DNA of 64,000 nt, from the NCBI GenBank assembly GCA_949893755.1, contig CATLCV010000003.1, positions 1 through 64,000 on the forward strand, read 5' to 3'. This document shows positions 28,130 to 38,000 of this stretch, piece after piece. The stretch is from an uncultured Lachnospiraceae bacterium (GTDB lineage Bacteria > Bacillota > Clostridia > Lachnospirales > Lachnospiraceae). The position numbers and the translations under genes are program-made. Position 1 is the stretch's first letter. The number at the start of each line of letters is the position of its first letter. The notes beneath the pieces are model-generated. The model made no database searches and had not been told where the DNA came from. It saw nothing but the letters and a program-made list of their open reading frames with translations.

Positions 28130-28167
28130 TTATACCCACGGCAGATTGATCTGGCGCGCAGTATATA
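28130..28167. repeat. Palindromic repeat family A, copy 2
   Basis: ttatacccacggcagattgatctggcgcgcagtatata. Confidence 0.65.
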
Positions 28168-28169
28168 AC

Positions 28170-29156
28170 CTATTCCGCTTCCTTCAGCAGCTTCTTGACC
28201 ATGGCCACATGCCTTGTAGTCTGCTCCACCGCATCGTATCCGCCTTCATCCTCGTATTCCGTCACGATGAAGCCGTCATAATCCGTAGCTGCAATCACCG
28301 GGATGATCTCCTCATAAGGGATCGCGGGTTCATGCAGATTTTCATCTACATAATGACATTTTCCATGCATTTCAAAGCAATAGGGCATGATCCGCTTTAA
28401 GCCTTCCAGCTCTGCCTTGCAGCTTTTCCGGAACTGTACGAATCCGTACATACTGTTGAGGGTGGCGCCCAGGGCAGGACATTTCGCCATATCGGGGCCC
28501 ATGATCTTCATGGCTTCCTCCATGGGAACCTCATCGTACCGGAGCTGCGCGCATTTCTCAAGCTGTTCTACGGTGGCTCCTGCTGCCAGCGCACGGTCCC
28601 AGTACGGCTTGTTCGGTTTTGTGGCAAAGCATCCGAAGTCCGGGACGAACCCGATATACTTGCTTCCGGTCTTTTCGATCACTTCCAGATAATCCAGTAT
28701 GGGCTGTGTGATGGGGCTGTCCGGATTGTGGATCTCGATTCCTACGTGTACATTGTACGCCTCCGCATAGGGCGCGATCCTTGCCAGCCCATTAGGCGAC
28801 AGCAGGTACTGCTCCCGCATAACCGTACATCCCAGCTTGTTTGCCGAGACAATATCTGTGATCGCGCGCGCCACCATTTCGTCCTCGGTCAGATCCCGGT
28901 CCTTCAACATGCCCCGGTCCATATTCGCCGCATAGCAGATGGGGCCGATCCCATACTTTTCCGTGCATTTATGGATAAACTCCACAAATTCATCTGTGAC
29001 ATACGGGTAGGACGGGATCATCTGTGCCGCCACGATCTCATACCCCTGTGCCCCAAGTTCCGCGGCCGTGCGGATGACGCCCTCCAGATCCAGTTCTCCT
29101 TTCAGATAAGGAGTTCCCAGTGAAAAAAGTGTGATACCTGTTTTTACGTTTGCCAT
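28170..29156 (-). CDS. Sugar phosphate isomerase/epimerase-like TIM barrel (C-glycoside deglycosidase alpha-like, DgpC/DfgA type)
   Basis: MANVKTGITLFSLGTPYLKGELDLEGVIRTAAELGAQGYEIV; adjacent DUF6379-like gene supports the specific call. Confidence 0.8.
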   Translation of the reverse strand: MANVKTGITLFSLGTPYLKGELDLEGVIRTAAELGAQGYEIVAAQMIPSYPYVTDEFVEFIHKCTEKYGIGPICYAANMDRGMLKDRDLTEDEMVARAITDIVSANKLGCTVMREQYLLSPNGLARIAPYAEAYNVHVGIEIHNPDSPITQPILDYLEVIEKTGSKYIGFVPDFGCFATKPNKPYWDRALAAGATVEQLEKCAQLRYDEVPMEEAMKIMGPDMAKCPALGATLNSMYGFVQFRKSCKAELEGLKRIMPYCFEMHGKCHYVDENLHEPAIPYEEIIPVIAATDYDGFIVTEYEDEGGYDAVEQTTRHVAMVKKLLKEAE

Positions 29157-29170
29157 AATGTCTTCCCTCC

Positions 29171-29602
29171 TTAATCCGTGATTGCCATTGTTTTTGTTCC
29201 GCAGCTGTCCACCGGCATGTACATATGATCCGGCCCGATCGGCATGTACGGGGAACGGAAGAATAATGTCACATCGATCTTATGCTCTCCCTCCGGAAGC
29301 CCGCCCGGACAGAATACCCGGATTGTTGCCGGTTCCCTGATCTGCCAGAATTCGGTATAACACTTGTCAAACTCCACGGGGCTGAATTCCTTCCCGTTGA
29401 TACAGAATTTGATCCGCTCGGCAGGTACTTCAAGATCATCTACCTTTACCCCAAACTCATCGATCACGGACAGGAAATGCCCTCTGTAGTAGCTGAGCCG
29501 GATGTCAAACTGATACCCCATTTTTTTCCCGTTCAAATAGTAATTCTTAAAGCTGTCATCCACGATGACATCCACAAAATTCATCCGCATTGCAAATCCC
29601 AT
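29171..29602 (-). CDS. DUF6379-like protein (C-glycoside deglycosidase beta-like, DgpB/DfgB type)
   Basis: MGFAMRMNFVDVIVDDSFKNYYLNGKKMGYQFDIRLSYYRGHFLSVIDEFGVKVDD...GPDHMYMPVDSCGTKTM; 143 aa. Confidence 0.8.
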   Translation of the reverse strand: MGFAMRMNFVDVIVDDSFKNYYLNGKKMGYQFDIRLSYYRGHFLSVIDEFGVKVDDLEVPAERIKFCINGKEFSPVEFDKCYTEFWQIREPATIRVFCPGGLPEGEHKIDVTLFFRSPYMPIGPDHMYMPVDSCGTKTMAITD

Positions 29603-29628
29603 TTTTGCGCCTCCTTTTTTAAACAAGT

Positions 29629-30732
29629 CTAAAACTTGATCTCTCTGTTCTCCGCGGCGGATCTGTAGATCGCGTCCAGAACCTTCGTAACTGCCAGTGC
29701 TTCTTCCGGCTTCACAAGGGGCTGCGTCCCATTCTGTACCGCCTCCAGCCACTGCCTGCAGTCGATAGTGCCTTCCTCACCGCCGCCTCCGCCGAAGTAA
29801 GCGACTCCGCCTACCGGAGATATGGTTTCTTCCATGAGCTGTCCGTTTCTTCCGCGGTTATAGATCAGTTCATTTTTTCCATAGCTCATGCCGGAATGGA
29901 TCTCCGCGCCGGCCAATGTTCCGCAAAGTGTGGTGGAAGCCTCTCTTGACTCCAGCATATTCAGCGCCCAGCTTGCTTCCAGCGCGATGGTCGCTCCGTT
30001 TTTCATTTTCACAAAACCGACTGCGGAGTCTTCCACCTCGTAGGTCTTGGGATCCCATGGCCCGAATAAATTTCCTTCCGTTGCCTGCTCCAGCCCGCCG
30101 AGTTTGTAGAACACGGAGCCGGACACGCTCTCGATCTCATAGTTGTCCATGCACCACAGCGTGATATCCAACGCATGTGTGCCGATATCGATCAGCGGAC
30201 CGCCGCCCTGGGCTTCCTTGTCCATAAATACGCCCCACGTGGGAACGCCCCTTCTCCTTACCGCATGGGCCTTGGCATAGTAGATGTCGCCCAGGTCGCC
30301 CTTCCTGCATGCGCTGTGCAGATTCTGCACCTCTGCCCGGAAACGGTTCTGATAACCTACCGTAAACTGCATTCCGGACTTCTTCCACGCATCCACCATC
30401 TTCTGCGCCTCTTCCGTGCTGTGGGACATGGGTTTCTCGCAGTATACGTGCTTCTTCGCCTCGAATGCCGCGATTGCGATCTCACTGTGGGAGACATTCG
30501 GCGTGCAGATATGTACAACCTCTACATCCGGATTGGCAAGCACCTCTTTATAATCCGCGGTCACCTGCGCCCCTTGCGCGCCGTATTCCTTTGCCGCTGC
30601 CTCCGCGCGCTCGATCCTGATATCACAGAATGAAACGATCTCACCCAGATCCGCATTGTTCTTTAATGCCGGAAAATGTTTCTGGTTTGCGATACCGCCG
30701 CATCCGATCACTGCAATTTTTAATTTACTCAT
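29629..30732 (-). CDS. Gfo/Idh/MocA family oxidoreductase (DgpA-like)
   Basis: MSKLKIAVIGCGGIANQKHFPAL, VYCEKPMSHSTEEAQKMVDAWKKSG, GGGPLIDIGTHALDITLWCMDN. Confidence 0.9.
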   Translation of the reverse strand: MSKLKIAVIGCGGIANQKHFPALKNNADLGEIVSFCDIRIERAEAAAKEYGAQGAQVTADYKEVLANPDVEVVHICTPNVSHSEIAIAAFEAKKHVYCEKPMSHSTEEAQKMVDAWKKSGMQFTVGYQNRFRAEVQNLHSACRKGDLGDIYYAKAHAVRRRGVPTWGVFMDKEAQGGGPLIDIGTHALDITLWCMDNYEIESVSGSVFYKLGGLEQATEGNLFGPWDPKTYEVEDSAVGFVKMKNGATIALEASWALNMLESREASTTLCGTLAGAEIHSGMSYGKNELIYNRGRNGQLMEETISPVGGVAYFGGGGGEEGTIDCRQWLEAVQNGTQPLVKPEEALAVTKVLDAIYRSAAENREIKF

Positions 30733-30871
30733 GTTTGATTCCTCCAATTTCTATTGTTTTTTGATGAGTTTAGTTTACCAGAAGCTGCATAAAGCCGCTT
30801 CCTCCCCCGCAACTTTTTCAGCGTACGATTTTGACTTCGGATGCTGACATACACTTTTCCTTATTTTAAAA

Positions 30872-30903
30872 AAGGTCAAAAATCCGATATTGTTTTTGAC
30901 CTT
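30872..30903. promoter_or_regulatory. Inverted repeat upstream of C-deglycosidase-like operon
   Basis: AAGGTCAAAAA-N10-TTTTTGACCTT (operator or terminator). Confidence 0.5.
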
Positions 30904-31153
30904 CTATATTTGCACCTCCCTGAAAAGTTACTTTTCACGGGATGGGGAAAATCGATTAAAATGAATACAAAAGACGCCTCTGAACTGCAAAAGAAGAGAT
31001 GAACTAAAAAAATAAAATCTCTGAAACTTTTCCCCAGTTTTTTTTATCTAATAAGTATCAATCGATTGAAGAGGAAGATGAAATACCATTTTCAAATTCT
31101 GTTAGAATGAATTGCACAGATATGCATAATGAAATACGAAAGGACGTGGGGAC

Positions 31154-31678
31154 GTGGCAGATATGGCAGGGCTTGTGAGAAAGGCGCAGGCAGGGGATAA
31201 AGAGGCTTTTGTAGATTTGATCGATAGCTGCAAGCAGGGATTATATAAAACAGCGATCGCGATGCTGCGCAATGACGCGGACGCGGCGGATGCGATCCAG
31301 GATGCAGTCCTGAACAGCTATGAAAATTTACAATCCTTAAAGAAACCGCAGTTTTTCAAGACATGGATCACAAGAATATTGATCAATCAGTGCAACCGCA
31401 TCTTAAAGAGGCGCGGAAACATCGTTCCGATCCATGAGCATCCGGAACTGGAATACACCGCTCCGGACACATCCGGAAGGGCGTTTATAGAATTGCTGAA
31501 CAAATTGGAGGAGCAGTACCGTATCGTATTATATCTGTTCTACGTAGAAGAATTCAGCATCAAGGAGATCAGTTCGATCCTGGAAATGAATGAAAATACG
31601 GTAAAAACCAGGTTATCCAGAGGGCGCGGCAATTTCAGGAAGCTCTATATGAGAGAAAATCAGATCTCCTGCTGCTGA
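31154..31678 (+). CDS. ECF-type RNA polymerase sigma factor
   Basis: DAADAIQDAVLNSYENLQSLKKPQFFKTWITRILINQCNRILKRR; sigma-4 FYVEEFSIKEISSILEMNENTVKTRLSRGR; GTG start. Confidence 0.92.
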   Translation: MADMAGLVRKAQAGDKEAFVDLIDSCKQGLYKTAIAMLRNDADAADAIQDAVLNSYENLQSLKKPQFFKTWITRILINQCNRILKRRGNIVPIHEHPELEYTAPDTSGRAFIELLNKLEEQYRIVLYLFYVEEFSIKEISSILEMNENTVKTRLSRGRGNFRKLYMRENQISCC

Positions 31679-31766
31679 GCAAAACGAAGGTTCAGCGAAA
31701 GGCTGGAATCCGACGGAAGTATGCTGCTCTGGAACAGAAATTGATTTGGAAAGAAGAGGTGTAAGG

Positions 31767-32909
31767 ATGGGCAATTATGAACAAGATTTTATTGAAAAAA
31801 TGAGAGAAGAGATCCAGATTCCGGATCTGGTAAATGATAAACTGAACGAAAGCTATGAAAAAATACGTCAGGATGAGGTGAAAATGAAGATGAAACAGAC
31901 CGGTTTATTTAAAAACAGAAACAGATTTTACAGAAGCCTTACAGCGGCGGCGGCAGCTGCGTGCACCATCGCTGCATTATCCGGAATATTTTATATGAAT
32001 CCGGCATTGGCGCAGGATATCCCGATCCTGGGAAATGTGTTCGGACGTCTGCAGGAAGTGAGGGAGAACAGCGAATATCCGGACAAGGACAAAACTGCGT
32101 ATGAAAATATCAGCGAACACTCCGAGCCGGTTCAGGAGGCCGGAAATACTGCTGAAAACGAAATCGGGACGATGACCGTCTCCGACGCCTACTGCGACGG
32201 ATATGATATGTATTTTACACTTTCCCTCCGGGTAGAGGATGAAGAGCTGAAAACAGCCGGATATGTTTCGGCCATGCATCAGGAGGGAGAGGATGATGCC
32301 CTTTATGAGCTTGGAAAGTTTACGATCAACCAGAAACAGGTATGGCCGACAGAAGCCACAGTGCTTCGGAAGGCAGAAGACGGAGTTTATGTCGGATTAT
32401 GCCGGATTAACGCATCGTCGAATCGAGACGTATCTTTTGAAGGACAGATGACAGTGAATGTAGACATTAACGGCCTGACTGCGTATCGGGAATCCAATCT
32501 TGGTTATATGGAGACCTTCCAGGAGATAAAAGGAGACTGGAGCATGCAGTTTGGCGTTGAAACAGATACCTCCTCTAACCGCACGGCCGAGCCCAATGCG
32601 CAGAGCAATGGAATCATCGTGCAGAAGGCAGTCCAGACCCCCAGCAATATGCATGTGACCTGTTATCTTCCTGCGGAGCTGGCAGAAAAGAATCCGGCAT
32701 TTGTCCTGCTGGAAGAGAACGGAAACCGTGTGCAAAATGAAAGCGCAATGTACAATACGCAGGACGACGGCAGCCAGATCCAGGAAATGGTATTCAACAC
32801 ATCCCAGGCAGACCAGTTTGTGATGCAGGTATTCGACAAGAATGCAGGAACCGATGGAAACGGCGGAGTTCCGTTGATCGCAGAAATTCCATTTTCCATG
32901 GGTGAATAA
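31767..32909 (+). CDS. DUF4179-like membrane-anchored anti-sigma factor
   Basis: N-terminal cytoplasmic segment, one TM (LTAAAAAACTIAALSGIFYMNPALA), downstream of ECF sigma. Confidence 0.75.
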   Translation: MGNYEQDFIEKMREEIQIPDLVNDKLNESYEKIRQDEVKMKMKQTGLFKNRNRFYRSLTAAAAAACTIAALSGIFYMNPALAQDIPILGNVFGRLQEVRENSEYPDKDKTAYENISEHSEPVQEAGNTAENEIGTMTVSDAYCDGYDMYFTLSLRVEDEELKTAGYVSAMHQEGEDDALYELGKFTINQKQVWPTEATVLRKAEDGVYVGLCRINASSNRDVSFEGQMTVNVDINGLTAYRESNLGYMETFQEIKGDWSMQFGVETDTSSNRTAEPNAQSNGIIVQKAVQTPSNMHVTCYLPAELAEKNPAFVLLEENGNRVQNESAMYNTQDDGSQIQEMVFNTSQADQFVMQVFDKNAGTDGNGGVPLIAEIPFSMGE

Positions 32910-32930
32910 ATTTCTAACTGTGCGGCTGCG

Positions 32931-32979
32931 TTAGCAGACGCAAGAGTGGGTCAGCACGGTTTTTGCGGATGGATAAATG
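32931..32979. repeat. 49-bp dispersed repeat, copy 1 (copy 2 at 44745-44793)
   Basis: Ungapped alignment, 40/49 identical by my count. Confidence 0.75.
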
Positions 32980-33011
32980 TCAGCCCGGCGGAGAACTCCC
33001 GCCGGGCTGAC
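32979..33011. terminator. Strong hairpin between convergent genes
   Basis: GTCAGCCCGGCG-gagaactcc-CGCCGGGCTGAC; perfect 12-bp stem but no clear U tract. Confidence 0.6.
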
Positions 33012-34307
33012 TTATCCGGCAGCCTCATGCCTCTGAAATCCACCCCTCGCAAGCAGCAGCATGACCGCCGTGAATACCGCGTACAATATTGCCCTTGCCG
33101 AAAATGCATCCAAGACCAGGCCGCCTGCCTGATAGGAAATATATTTTCCAAATTCCGGCATGACCGCCTGATACGGCAGCAAGAACAGCATCAGGTTATA
33201 CGCCCCTGCCGTTCCGTTCGGCGAGAGAAGCATGGGAATGAAAAGGACCGGAACCAGTACGATCAGCACAAGATAGGGGCTTTTCATCCTGGAGGACAGA
33301 AAGAGTGTCAGCCCGATCATGCCCAGCAGTACCAGATAAAGGATCCCGATATTGAGCATGGTCCCCCGCAGAAATGTCAGCGGATACGGGATTGCCGTGT
33401 TTGCGATCTGCATCGGCAGATTCCAGCCCGACACGCCGAACGCCGCAAGCGGTATTGCGCAGGCAGCCACCATATGAAGGGCAAATGCAATGGTTCCAAA
33501 CAGCAGGGATGCCGCAAGCTTTGCCGTGATCAATTTTGTCCTGCCGTATTTTGCGGATAAGATCACCGCATCGGTTCCCGCCTGATATTCGCCTGAAAAA
33601 ACCGGCGCAATCACAATGCAGATCGCCAGTACCGCAAACAGCAGCAGATCGAAGCTGCTTATGATGACCTCCCAGCCTTCGTAATAACCATATTGCAGGG
33701 GCGTATCGATTTTTCCCGCCATGCCGTTCCAATAGGCCTTCTGCTCATCGGATAATGCGCGGCCCGGTTCGTTCAATATGGCTTCCCTTTTGGCCTGGAC
33801 CGCCTGATAAAAATTTGCGCCGTCCGAAGCATCCAGGTCCGGAAAGCTATTGTAGCCCTTGCTCTCATTTGGTGCGGCATAGGTCCTTGCGATCAGATTC
33901 AAAAAATTTTCCCGGGGCGCGATCTCATTCCAATACGCATCCCCGATCAAAAACCGTTCATTTCCGTCGTATCCCACATTTGCGGGATCTTCAAAGAGCC
34001 CCTGCACTTCCCGGATGGTCTTCGTAATATATTCCTCCGACAGCGGAACCGACAGATCCGCAGATTGCTCCCTGTCATACGCAATCCCCTTTGTCCCTTT
34101 TATGACTCCGTTCTGGTCATAGATCTGATATTGTATCACCGGCAGTCCGAAAAGAAATGCCGTTAAGAGCAGGCTGACCGCCATGATCGTGAGCGTTGAT
34201 CTTTTCCGGACGATTTTCAAAAATTCATATCTGATCAGTGAAAGTCTGTCTGCCCCGCGCGGGCGTGTACGATGGGGCGTTCTCTGATTTTGTTTTGCTG
34301 ACATCAT
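33012..34307 (-). CDS. ABC-2 type transporter permease
   Basis: N-terminal TM, large loop, then 5 TMs (FDLLLFAVLAICIVIAPVFSGEYQAGTDAVILSAKYGRTKLI). Confidence 0.85.
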   Translation of the reverse strand: MMSAKQNQRTPHRTRPRGADRLSLIRYEFLKIVRKRSTLTIMAVSLLLTAFLFGLPVIQYQIYDQNGVIKGTKGIAYDREQSADLSVPLSEEYITKTIREVQGLFEDPANVGYDGNERFLIGDAYWNEIAPRENFLNLIARTYAAPNESKGYNSFPDLDASDGANFYQAVQAKREAILNEPGRALSDEQKAYWNGMAGKIDTPLQYGYYEGWEVIISSFDLLLFAVLAICIVIAPVFSGEYQAGTDAVILSAKYGRTKLITAKLAASLLFGTIAFALHMVAACAIPLAAFGVSGWNLPMQIANTAIPYPLTFLRGTMLNIGILYLVLLGMIGLTLFLSSRMKSPYLVLIVLVPVLFIPMLLSPNGTAGAYNLMLFLLPYQAVMPEFGKYISYQAGGLVLDAFSARAILYAVFTAVMLLLARGGFQRHEAAG

Positions 34308-35284
34308 CTTTTTCCTCCTCTGCTTTTTTTGCTGTTATTGATAGAAACATGATTCTTCCGCTTTTTTCGATCTGTGCTTGACGGATCCGGCTGCGGATTT
34401 TCATGCGGATCGTAATCATTTTCTCCGAAATGGTACAAAAACAGATCCTCCAGGCTCGGTTCCGCTGCTTCCGCCTCCTCTGCCGGCCGGGCTTCGTCTA
34501 CGATCCGCAGCCTGACCTGATTTCCCTCGTGATGCAGATTCACGACAGAAAATTTCCTGCTGTATCGGTCGGCGTCCCGCTCATCCACCAGCATTTCCCA
34601 CACCTTGCCCTTCATGCTGTCGGTAACCGCGGCCATCGGTTCCTGCAGCAGGAAGCTGCCGTTTTTCATCAATAAAATGGTATCTGCAATGTAGGAAACA
34701 TCCGAAACGATATGGGTGGAAAGGATCACGATTTTTTCCTTTGCAAAATCGGAGATCAGGTTTCGGAAGCGCACACGCTCTTTGGGGTCGAGCCCTGCGG
34801 TCGGTTCATCCAGGATCAGGATGGCCGGGCTGTTCAGCTCCGCCTGCGCAATGCCAAGACGCTGTTTCATGCCGCCGGAAAAGGATTTGATCTTTTTGTC
34901 CGCCGCATCCTGCAGATTGACCATTTGAAGCAGGTTTTCCGTCCTGGTTTCCGCCCGTTTTTTATTCAGTCCCTTGACGGCTGCCATATACAGCATAAAC
35001 TCACGAGCCGTAAAGTCGGGATAAAATCCGAAGTCCTGCGGCATATAGCCTAAATGGGTGTAATACCGCTCGCCAAGCTCTCCGATCGTTTTTCCGTTGA
35101 ACCGGATGCTGCCTGCGGTGGGCTTCAAGACACCGCTGATCATCCGCATCAGCGTTGTCTTTCCCGCGCCGTTCGCGCCAAGCAGCCCGTAAACGCCCGG
35201 CACCAATGTGGCGTTTACATGACTGACCGCGTAATTGGTTCCATATTGCCTGCTCAGGTCCTGCAGCTGTAATTCCATATTCAA
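34304..35284 (-). CDS. ABC transporter ATP-binding protein
   Basis: LLGANGAGKTTLMRM, FSGGMKQRLGIAQAELNSPAILILDEPTAGLDPKER. Confidence 0.95.
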   Translation of the reverse strand: MNMELQLQDLSRQYGTNYAVSHVNATLVPGVYGLLGANGAGKTTLMRMISGVLKPTAGSIRFNGKTIGELGERYYTHLGYMPQDFGFYPDFTAREFMLYMAAVKGLNKKRAETRTENLLQMVNLQDAADKKIKSFSGGMKQRLGIAQAELNSPAILILDEPTAGLDPKERVRFRNLISDFAKEKIVILSTHIVSDVSYIADTILLMKNGSFLLQEPMAAVTDSMKGKVWEMLVDERDADRYSRKFSVVNLHHEGNQVRLRIVDEARPAEEAEAAEPSLEDLFLYHFGENDYDPHENPQPDPSSTDRKKRKNHVSINNSKKSRGGKR

Positions 35285-35366
35285 AACCCTCCCTATTAAA
35301 AAAAGATGACCTATGCTTTACAGCATAAATCATCCGTCTTAGGGTGGTCTTTATTGCATCTTAAGT

Positions 35367-36779
35367 TCATCTTAATTCAGGTATCGAAACCCGAAACTCC
35401 GTCCCTTCATTCCGCTTACTTTTTACCGTAATCTCACCGCCGTGGAGTACGACGATCTGCTTTGCGATCGCCAGGCCGAGGCCGCTGCCCTCCGGCTTTT
35501 CTTTCGTATTTGTCCCTCTGTAATACCGTTCGAACAGCTCTGCCTGCTCCTCCTCGTCCATCCCTGTTCCGTTATCCCGCAAAAGGATCGATACCCGGCC
35601 CTGTCCGCTTCTTTCGATACGGATAAATACCTTTGTTTCCGGCGGATTATGGGTGAGCGCGTTGATGATCAGATTTCCGACCGCGCGGCGGAACAGCCTG
35701 CTGTCGATCCGGACTACGACCTCATCTTCCGCGCTTTCAAACTCGATCTCACGTTTTGAAAAAGCGGGATCGTTGATCAGGTCTATGACCAGCTCTCTGA
35801 TATAGCGCACAAGATGTATTTCCTGCAAAGACAGGGGGATCACGCCCGCTTCGAACTGATAGGTCAGTTTCAGGTCATTGATCAGATTTTCCGTATAGAC
35901 CGCATTTTTCAAAATGATCTTTCCGTATTCCTGCACCTCGCTGCTTTCCGAAATCTGATTTTCCGCAAGCAGCTCCGCATATCCCTTGATGGGAGACAAA
36001 GGTGTTTTTACATCATGTGTAATATTCGTGATCCATTCTCTGCGGACTCTCTCCGTATCCATCCGTAGCTGGTCGCTGCGGCGGAGTTCCGTGTCCATTT
36101 CTCTCAGAGCCGCATAGACCTCGCCGAACACGCCTCCCGTTGAGCATGGCGTATAGGCGCGCCGGCTGACATCCCGGATGCCCTTTGTGATCTTTCCCAG
36201 ATGCCTGGAAAGCCAGAATACATAAGCGAACGTAAACAGAAATACGGCGCAGGAAATGCATGCGATCCCTGTGCGGATCACGGGGGACAGCCGGCTGATA
36301 TGTTCTCCGTTGTAGTAGAGCATATGCTTTCCGACCGCATAGGGAAAACCGATAAAGTAACCGTAGGTTTGCCCGGAGCCTCTATAATTTCCCGCAAAAA
36401 CCCTGCTATCATTATCGTAAACGTTCGTACCGAATGCCAGAAGCTCGGAGGCCGTATAGCTGTTGGGACAGTTCTCCGGCTTATGGTGTGAAAAAACCTC
36501 CTGCCCGTTTTCATCAATCACCTGCAGCCATAAGCCATACCGGTCCAGATCTTCAATCCCAAATTCTTTTACTTTAAGCTCTCCCTGTTCTTCTTCAAGC
36601 TGAAGGGAAAAATTGTCTGTATACATGTCTGGCCATGAGGCCAGGCTGAGTCCTTTCGGCTCCGGAATCGCGAACACATAATAAAACAGGCCGATCCCCC
36701 CGGCAATGGCCGAGAAGATCACAATCATGACAATGCCGAACGAACGAAAAAACAGATTGAGATCGCTTTTATTCTTCAT
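35367..36779 (-). CDS. Sensor histidine kinase
   Basis: H-box ITNITHDVKTPLSPIKGYAELL, N/G boxes (DNGTGMDEEEQAELFERYYRG, GSGLGLAIAKQIV). Confidence 0.94.
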   Translation of the reverse strand: MKNKSDLNLFFRSFGIVMIVIFSAIAGGIGLFYYVFAIPEPKGLSLASWPDMYTDNFSLQLEEEQGELKVKEFGIEDLDRYGLWLQVIDENGQEVFSHHKPENCPNSYTASELLAFGTNVYDNDSRVFAGNYRGSGQTYGYFIGFPYAVGKHMLYYNGEHISRLSPVIRTGIACISCAVFLFTFAYVFWLSRHLGKITKGIRDVSRRAYTPCSTGGVFGEVYAALREMDTELRRSDQLRMDTERVRREWITNITHDVKTPLSPIKGYAELLAENQISESSEVQEYGKIILKNAVYTENLINDLKLTYQFEAGVIPLSLQEIHLVRYIRELVIDLINDPAFSKREIEFESAEDEVVVRIDSRLFRRAVGNLIINALTHNPPETKVFIRIERSGQGRVSILLRDNGTGMDEEEQAELFERYYRGTNTKEKPEGSGLGLAIAKQIVVLHGGEITVKSKRNEGTEFRVSIPELR

Positions 36780-37494
36780 AAGGGTCCACCAGCTTATAGC
36801 CTAATCCTTTCATTGTGATGATGTATCGGGGCGCCGCGGGATCGTCCTCTATTTTTTCACGCAGATGCCGGATATGCACCATGACCGTATTGTCGCACCC
36901 GAAGCTGTCCTCGCCCCAGATGGTTTCATATAAGCGTTCGCGGCTGATCACCCGGCCTTGATTTTCCGCCAGATACCGCAGGATTTCAAATTCCCGCGCG
37001 GTCAGTTCTATGGGGCTGCCGCCTTTTGTGACCCTGCAGCCCTCCGTGTCAATTTCCAATTCCCCTGTTTTTATGAGCTCCTTCTCCGACGGGTCCTGCT
37101 GATACGCGGCCCGCCGGAGCTGCGCCTTGACCCGGTATGCGATCTCTTTCGGGCTGAACGGCTTTGCCACGTAATCGTCTCCGCCCACCGAAAGGCCCAG
37201 GATCTTGTCCAGCTCGTCATTTCTGGAAGATAAAAATAAGATCGGGCAATGGGAAAACGCGCGGATCTGTCTGCAGACCTCATATCCGTCCAGATCGGGA
37301 AGCATCACGTCTAAAATGATGATGTCCGGGGAGGTCCTGCGGTAGAGCTGGACCGCAGTCTGTCCGTCTTCTGTTTTGATAATGTTGTAGTAGCCTTCTA
37401 TGTTGAGAGCCTTCTCGAGCAGATCCAGGATGTCGGGCTCATCATCCACAAGCAGGATTTTGTAATCTGTTTTTTGTGCGGGGATCGGGTTCAT
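36769..37494 (-). CDS. OmpR-family response regulator
   Basis: YKILLVDDEPDILDLLEKAL, DIIILDVMLPDLDG, C-terminal winged helix (YETIWGEDSFGCDNTVMVHIRHLREKIE). Confidence 0.95.
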   Translation of the reverse strand: MNPIPAQKTDYKILLVDDEPDILDLLEKALNIEGYYNIIKTEDGQTAVQLYRRTSPDIIILDVMLPDLDGYEVCRQIRAFSHCPILFLSSRNDELDKILGLSVGGDDYVAKPFSPKEIAYRVKAQLRRAAYQQDPSEKELIKTGELEIDTEGCRVTKGGSPIELTAREFEILRYLAENQGRVISRERLYETIWGEDSFGCDNTVMVHIRHLREKIEDDPAAPRYIITMKGLGYKLVDPYEE

Positions 37495-37699
37495 TTTACA
37501 CCTCCGTATCTCTATGAGCATTCCCAAAAACTCCTTGCACCAGATTTTTGAGATGGGTGCAGGGGAAATTTCCAATCTATATTATATTTCTTACAGAAAG
37601 AGGATACAAGCGGGGGCGAGCTTAATTTTAGCTTAAGTTTACATTTTGGGGCCAGGCCGTAAATTTTTACGATCCGCTGAACATGCCGGCAAAAAAGAG

Positions 37700-37843
37700 G
37701 TTACAGTTCACTGGCCAGCCAGCGAACTGTAACGAATCCGGCCTATTTAAAGTTGCCTTACGGCAAGAGGCCGGATTCCAGCCCCAGTACATACTGGCCT
37801 GTGACCGTGCAGCGTGGTGCACGGCCCAGGAGTGAACTGTAAC
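37700..37843. repeat. Composite inverted-repeat region upstream of Hsp70 gene
   Basis: GTTACAGTTCactggccagccagcGAACTGTAAC; GAATCCGGCCT...AGGCCGGATTC; CCGTGCAgcgtggTGCACGG; extra AGTGAACTGTAAC. Confidence 0.7.
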
Positions 37844-38000
37844 AAAAAGAGACCTTCATTGTTTTCGTATTCGGTTTATGCTATGATTAAGGCAATCTAT
37901 ATTTTTATAAACCAGAAAAGCACGATACGAGAACTTTGCCATTTTGCGCAAGAAATTGTTGTTACGTGCCTAAAGAAAACATAAGGACAGAGGTATCGCT

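Noticed and set aside
37700-37843. CRISPR array or CIRCE heat-shock operator
   Set aside because: Repeats are inverted and nested, not regularly spaced direct repeats. The sequence does not resemble CIRCE (TTAGCACTC-N9-GAGTGCTAA).
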